Assembly: GCA_015501055.1 (NCBI GenBank)
Contig: JADNYV010000002.1
Span: forward strand, 620,001-684,000
Length of the DNA stretch: 64,000 bases
Origin: Mucidula mucida
Taxonomy: Eukaryota; Basidiomycota; Agaricomycetes; Agaricales; Physalacriaceae
Direction of reading: 5' to 3'
Shown here: one piece after another, positions 58,019 through 64,000 of the stretch
Position numbering within the stretch: the stretch's first letter is position 1
Layout: each line of letters opens with the position of its first letter
Made by a program: the position numbers and the translations under genes
Notes under the pieces: model-generated
Told to the model about the DNA's origin: nothing
Databases searched by the model: none
The model's input: only the letters and a program-made list of their open reading frames with translations

Positions 58019-61000
58019 CTATATATCGCCATCATAGTCCATTATCATCTGGTCCGTAATACCTCCATCTCCAAATTCATCATCCTCATCCATGGCCGCG
58101 TCTTTCGTGGCCTGCTGTGCTTCAGGCATTTCGGCCTTTTGCTTCGCCTGAGCCTTCTCGACGTCTTCCAACGTCCACAGCGATATTCCTGTCTGATTCT
58201 CGTCCGGGTTTTGTGATATGGTTCGCATAAATAGTTTTGATAAGGTCAGTGCCATATCCGTCGACAGATTTGCTACCGTATCGGTGATGTACTGATTTAT
58301 CCATCGCGGGAGCTTCGATCGTTTGTCGCTACGACCAAATCGCTAAGCAAAGCAGTCAGCCTCTGATCACATAAACTTGGGGACGAACTACCTTATCGGC
58401 GAATATCATTAAACCCCAATCAGTCTTTCCCCGCAGTACACGTCCAACACATTGAGCAGCATTGCGCATGGCGTCAAAGCCAGGAACTCTGATTCGCGTA
58501 TCCGATATGCGTCTCTCAGGTATTCTAGGCGCGCCCGAAGTATTCTACTTTCAGTGTACTGGTATGGAACACTGTATTATTTCAGCGCGTTTGAAGGCAT
58601 CTTTGATGGAGAAGACGTACCCAAACATAATGACAGCACGCCCGTAGTTATGATCAAAATCGATCCCCTCCGAGACTTTACCTCTGGCAACAGAAAGCAG
58701 AACGGCGCCTCGACCGTTATCGCACGCCTGAGAGGGCTGAGCGTCGTATAGCTGATCAACTGGCGAAACATACGCGACGATAATTTTCCAAGGCGATACT
58801 TGTCTCATTGGCGTCGGGGTCTCCACGAATATCAGTTTGTGCTTCCAGACTTCGTTTAGAATACCCTACAAGAAATCAGAAAACAGTCAAAGGCTTGCGA
58901 CTTCCGTACCATGTCGTTCCATGCAGCTACGATTGACTCCATGTACAGATAACTCGGAAAGAAAGCGACGATCCCATCCGGAACAATCTTGCTGTACTCC
59001 ACCAAAATACTCCCAAAGTTGCGAACAACGGCAGGATCGTTTCTAACCTCGAACCGAGAGCTGACGGCTACCTGATCACTCCCTCGCGTTATGACCTACG
59101 CATCTCTTGTGAGCAAAGTCAGTGAACGAAGTAAGAAGGACGCACCATAGGTAAGAACGCATTTCGCGTGAGCGTCATAGGATACGTTTCCTGAACAACG
59201 GGAGAAAACTGTAACATCTTTGGATACATGTCCAAAGGCGAGATAGTTCCAGATGTAATAACCACACTGCTAAAGTGTTCAAAGACAGGTTTGATGGCAA
59301 GGGATGGATCGAGACAGCTACAAGCAATATGAGACTCGGTAAGTAGTTGCAGTCAACTGACATACGTGAAGTGGAAGATAGGATTAGGAACTGTAGCATT
59401 GTCTGTTTCAAATGGTTCCAAAATGAGAAGAAACCCTGGGCGACACGCCGACGTTAGGCAGTTTTTTAGAGTGAGACAAGACATATAGACCTTTCTCGTA
59501 TGTGGAAACAAGGGTTGCGAAAGAGGCCACTTTTTGTAAAGCCGAGTGTTCGTCCAAGCGACTGAGTTCTAATGTCCTAATCAGAGATTGTAATCTTTCC
59601 GCGCAGAATCTAGCATTAATCCAGTAAGCGAGCATGAAAGGTAAGGAGCATTGTTACCTCAGTGGCCGTCGTTCAATATAGGTGATATCCTTGAGATGCT
59701 GGAGAAACGATAGTGGTGTTTCTGCAACAACATGTAGAACCCGCATTCTGGTCTATACGTGTCACTTGAGCTCTGTCGCAACAGCCTAATGAATACCTGT
59801 AAATACCTTGAGATATTCCACGAAGCGCTTGAGAAACGCGATGAAGTGTTCAGCTTTTCTTATATTGCCAGGTATGGCTTCGTGAAGCAAGTCATCGGGC
59901 AGAACTGAGAGGAGAATCAATGTAATTGATGTAGTATTTTCAAGCGAACGCACCAGGACTAGTCATAAAGCCGTCATTATCGTCATCGGGAGGGGCATCC
60001 TCCTGAAGGCCTTCAACAAGTTTCGCATACTCGTCTTGCAGCTTGGCTGCATCAGTCGTTTTGATCCTGCAAACAGTCAGCTTCAGGCGACAAGAATAAG
60101 TGAACGAACTCTTCAATCTTGTCTCCAAGTTTTGTTATGCTTCGTGTGGCCGAGTCGAGCATAGGTCTTGTCAGATCAATGCTCAACGACTCGATGCAAA
60201 CATTGTCTAGGAAGGGTCAGCTCGAGATCCCTTTGACGATAGTGAAGGCTACCGATGTTGTGGGCTTCGTCAAAAACAACAATGGCATCTTTTGACATTT
60301 CTTTGGAGACCTGCTCAGCAACTTTTGGGTCGAGAAGATAGTGGAACGAGTATATGACGATGTCAACAAATGGAAGCTGTGAACGGGTGTCAAGCAGACG
60401 CACAGAGCGCGGTGAAATGCAATTACCATTCTTCGGACAGTGAAATAAGGACAGGTTTTGTTTTCTCGTCCATATTGCAGTACGTCTTCTAGTGTATGGA
60501 TTCCGGGAGGAATCAGGTTCCCGGGCTCGAGTTGACCTAGGTTCTAGATAATGCGGTTCAGGTAGACGTTCGGGCATTGATGCAGTGGCCACACCTCATG
60601 CCATTCACACAAGTTAACAGATCCCGGTTCCTCTCGTCCTTTCTTACAGACAGCGGAATTTGTGAGGTCACGACAACGCGCGTCGACGACTTTGCCTTTC
60701 TTTTCTTTGGATACCTGTATACTATTAGTGTTGAGCGACAGTGCTAATGCACAAGGCGCGCACCTCAGGATGAATACACAGATTCTTTCGACTAGTCAAG
60801 CCAATTCCAGTAAAGTTGCGTTCCTTCTGCTTCTCCAGCTCGGTTTCGGCGCATTCGATTCGATAGGCGATCAGTCGTTTGAGCTCAACAAGTGCCTTTT
60901 CAATTTCGGGAACAGTTCGCGAGCAATATACGAGCTTCCGTCGCGTCGGGTAGAACTGCGAAGTGTGAGCTAGTCATTGGAAGCAAATACACGATGAACG

Positions 61001-61333
61001 CACCTGTTGGTAAGACACGATCAAGGACAGCAAGGACACCGTCTTGCCCGTTCCCGAAGGCATTTCCAACACACAGTGACCCTAACATATTAGAGTTGGA
61101 CTTGGTTGAAGGTGTGCGAGAAGCTCTACCATCGCGTCAAGTGTTTTCTTGAGATCGCACATGTACGCATATTGTTCTGCGAAGAATTGGCATTTCCTTC
61201 ACAATTAGGCTCACGGCAACGCACCAGGGTATATTCGGTCATAAGGAAATATTATCTTTGCTTCAGTGAGTATACACGACGACTAACAGATCAAATTGGT
61301 CTTAACTGGAAGATTGTCAATGTAGAACTTCAT
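58019..61333 (-). CDS. RAD3: DNA repair and TFIIH helicase Rad3/XPD
   Basis: 5'-3' DNA helicase of TFIIH, needed for nucleotide excision repair and transcription start. It starts MKFYIDNLP spliced to [19 protein letters not shown], then [20 protein letters not shown] (Walker A). An Fe-S cluster region shows [19 protein letters not shown] and NLCEWHE. The DEAH box is in [11 protein letters not shown]. Later blocks are [18 protein letters not shown] (motif V region), [20 protein letters not shown] (motif VI) and [18 protein letters not shown]. The C-terminus [19 protein letters not shown] and [11 protein letters not shown] is acidic as in yeast. Many 45-55 base introns interrupt the coding region. 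I saw no frame break. The next gene downstream is RPB12, another transcription component. Confidence 0.94.
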
Positions 61334-61590
61334 AGAAGGAAAGGGTCGTGACGCGACTCGAATGTGACTTCAGACTCTTAACGGCTCCCTGTCGGCTCCG
61401 AGATCAAGCAAGCTTAAGCGCCAGCGTATATGCAAAATACTTCTAAGATGGGCAGATGATCCGTCCGTAAATTATCCCTGTATAGTGGTACGATGAAGTT
61501 GTACAAATGAGATAAAAGATGGGTGGTATGCGCGTAACTACTATGTACACTAAGCATCGGTAAGGCGAGTCAGTGAAATGGGTTAGATCA

Positions 61591-64000
61591 TTAGATACTC
61601 TTGCAAAGAGTACAGTCGAAGGTTATCACATCGCGGAACAACGCAGCTGTAATCACGAGTCAGTTTTGAGGCTAAGAGGACAACACAGCACGTACGCAGA
61701 ATGATGAGAGCTGCTAGGAAACTGATCACGATGAGGTAGGTAATCGAGTACTTGATGACCTGGAGAATGTGTTAGCCTTGTAACAACAACGAAAAAGAAA
61801 TACTCCATACAATCCATCTGCGTTGTCTCTTCTGTTTGGTGGAAAAGAGGGGTGGTCGAATTTGTTTTGAGGGTCGAAGCCAAACTAGAGCCGTGTCAGT
61901 AATGGGATGAGAGAGAACGGCGTACAACGTACACAACATTGTCGAATGCAGCGAGTTAATGAAGGGGATCAGGAGTGGTGGCGTCAGAATCATGAGTAAC
62001 AGATGCGCAAGCAGGAAGTCCGAACTCCACAACGACATCTCGACAATTTTGACAATGAATTCACGCGCAGGTTGGGACATCGCAGACGTGCCCAGGCCTC
62101 GGCCATACCATTTACCAGTCCACCAAGCCCTATTGGTCTCGTCGTGTTTGAATTCTCGGGTCAAGAACACCGCGATCAAAATCTTCTGGATGGCGCGCTG
62201 AACAGCAATGACAGAGATAATACCCAACACCGCGTGAGAAGCGTCCCATAACTCGAGGAACCACTGCGCAACGTTAAGTATTGGAAGAAATAATCCTGCA
62301 ATATGACTTACAAAGAATTCAAAGAAAGCAATAATGCCCACAAGGGCGAAGACATGAGCAAGGGCCGCCATCACAGAGCCGAATTTCGCCCACGATTCCA
62401 TCATTGGTCCCAAGAACAATGAAATGAAGAAGAGCGTCATGAGCACCGCCGCGTTCCAAACCACCGGACCAACAGCAATGACAGCCATACGAATCAACGG
62501 GCTAGGGTTCGTATTGCCGTTCTCATCAGGGAAGGACTTGACGAACATGTATGCATTGAGGAACAGTACCGACATGCATATGGGCCAGACGATTTCGGAG
62601 AAGATGACGGTCTTCCAAGTTGCTCTGGGAGCGTCGCCAGAGAGCTTGTCGGAAGGGTGGCCAAGCTTCTTTTTCTTGTAACCTGTAATCATAGTACGCG
62701 AAAGACGGCAGTACCCGTACCAACTGCTCGCCTTATGACGAGAGTTTCCTCTTGACATCCAACGCAGGAATTCTCGATAGTCGATGACGAAGTCCGACAA
62801 CGAAAACTGGTGAGGGTTGAATAGGAAGGGCGCTATGCAAAGGGAAATGACCGATAGCCAGAAGTAGATCAAGTGAGGAATCCAAATGGCCATAGTAGCA
62901 TAGAGCAGGAGAAGCAGATTGCGCATGCCCATGTAAATACTAGGACCGGCGAATCGAGAGTACAGGATACTGAAGTTGATGCGACTTGTCGCAAACCCAC
63001 GGCCCGTAGCGATGTATCGGGCACCTCCAAATGTCAAATTGCTCAGAATCGCCTGCGAGTAGATTTGCGTGGAGAAAACTTCGAAGAATGGCGACAACGA
63101 AAGGAAATGCTTTCCAAGTCGAAGCAGAGCTTTACCAGTGCCTCGCTCAACCAATTCTGTAGTCACCAATGAGAGGAGATTCGCTAACGCCAACCAGATT
63201 ACATACCTTGCAAAAACAAGGGCAAGAAAGCGATGAAGAACACCAGGAAAATGGAAACGATACAACGTCTGATCCAGTCGAAAACAGGGATGAGGTTGTA
63301 ACATCCTGGTTGGCCACCAATGACGTTTCCCGACGAGTCAACTTTACAGATCAGGAGCTGCTTGTTGAGCGTGCCGAGATAAAGAACTATGAACTATGAT
63401 GAGCATGGTTCAAATGAGCGCAAGATATTGTACTCACGCGTAACCATGAAAACCTGGATGGAATAAATGACGAGAATGTTGTTGATGTGGAATCCAGGAT
63501 GACCGTAGTAGAAAGTGAGGAAGCGGTCGATGGGAAGTTGCGTTCCCAGATAGTAATACTCTCGGCTCAACATTTGTTCACCCATACCAGTGCCAATCTT
63601 CGTCTGGAAGTTGAGAATCGTACCGAAACCAAGATCGCGACCTTTTCCACACTGGTAATACTCCGAATGCTTGATACGTCCACCGCGACCAAAAGCATTC
63701 ATACCCGCAAAGATATCCTCGTTTAGATGGAGACCCTTTTGCGCCTTGGAAACTCCTCCACGGGTGTTCATGAAGGTCGCATTTAGGAAATCGGGATGGC
63801 CGTAGTGCAGTTTACCACCGATCCACGCAAGTGCACGGGCCGTCATGGTACCGAACGTCTGCTCCTTTCCAGCGGCAATATCACCCAGCACACCGATATT
63901 CTCTGAGAAAATGTACTCCCGAGTTCCGACGATAGCCACAGGGGACTTTGTGAATTCCTTGTGACCCCATTGTGCATACGGGCTCTGGTTGGAGACGCGA
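61591..64000 (-). CDS. FKS1: Beta-1,3-glucan synthase catalytic subunit (Fks1), C-terminal part
   Basis: Plasma-membrane enzyme making the main cell-wall glucan from UDP-glucose, and the target of echinocandin drugs. The gene enters from the right edge; the sequence present begins [14 protein letters not shown] and covers the catalytic end: [99 protein letters not shown], then many membrane segments ([48 protein letters not shown] and others). The last exons give [18 protein letters not shown] and the end LCKSI at 61591. The N-terminal two thirds lie outside the window. Confidence 0.94.

Overview
The window is nuclear DNA from a filamentous basidiomycete, most likely a mushroom-forming Agaricomycete. 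Genes are dense and lie on both strands. Nearly every gene is split by short introns of about 45-60 bases, with exons as small as 12-26 bases. Several genes are typical of that group: a Ser/Pro-rich Sec16, tandem Old Yellow Enzymes, a PNGase A homologue, a MYND protein and a cysteine-rich orphan protein. I see no bacterial operon, CRISPR array, virus or autonomous transposon. All exon limits were read by eye from GT-AG (rarely GC-AG) borders and from agreement with known protein families.

Layout. 1-0.25 kb: a low-complexity minus-strand frame cut by the window edge. 0.4-21.6 kb: mostly secretory-pathway genes, namely SEC16 (ER exit sites), OST3/OST6 (oligosaccharyltransferase), PIK1 (PI 4-kinase), two tandem KTR/KRE2 mannosyltransferases and a secreted PNGase A. 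TOM40, a small soluble ABC ATPase and an intron-containing tRNA-Ile(UAU) lie among them. 22-32 kb: a MYND protein, a Pmp3-type membrane protein with a long tail, a four-finger C2H2 regulator, fructose-1,6-bisphosphatase, an acidic/basic nuclear-type protein and a cyclin-D1-binding (GCIP) homologue. 32-41 kb: the mitochondrial i-AAA protease YME1, a gene-poor stretch with one Cys-rich orphan, a protein of unknown function, and a CCCH-finger coiled-coil protein. 41.3-42 kb: a MITE-like element and a second tRNA-Ile(UAU). 42.4-48.6 kb: C1-tetrahydrofolate synthase, mitochondrial GrpE and mitochondrial Phe-tRNA synthetase. 48.8-52.4 kb: two tandem Old Yellow Enzymes, one with an altered active site. 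52.9-64 kb: NUR1 nuclear rim protein, a single-pass coiled-coil membrane protein, an alpha/beta hydrolase, RPB12, RAD3/XPD, and the 3' part of the beta-1,3-glucan synthase FKS1, cut by the right edge.

Several neighbours share very short divergent promoters: OST3/PIK1 (91 bp) and GCIP/YME1 (96 bp).

The most important technical point is that at least seven sites in otherwise intact genes need one extra base (two at one site) to restore the frame. Most of these sites lie in short homopolymers. Several of the genes are essential housekeeping genes, so single-base deletions in the assembly are the likeliest cause. I found no convincing new multi-gene system. The best leads are the diverged OYE copy, the MITE, the Cys-rich orphan and the clustering of secretory genes.
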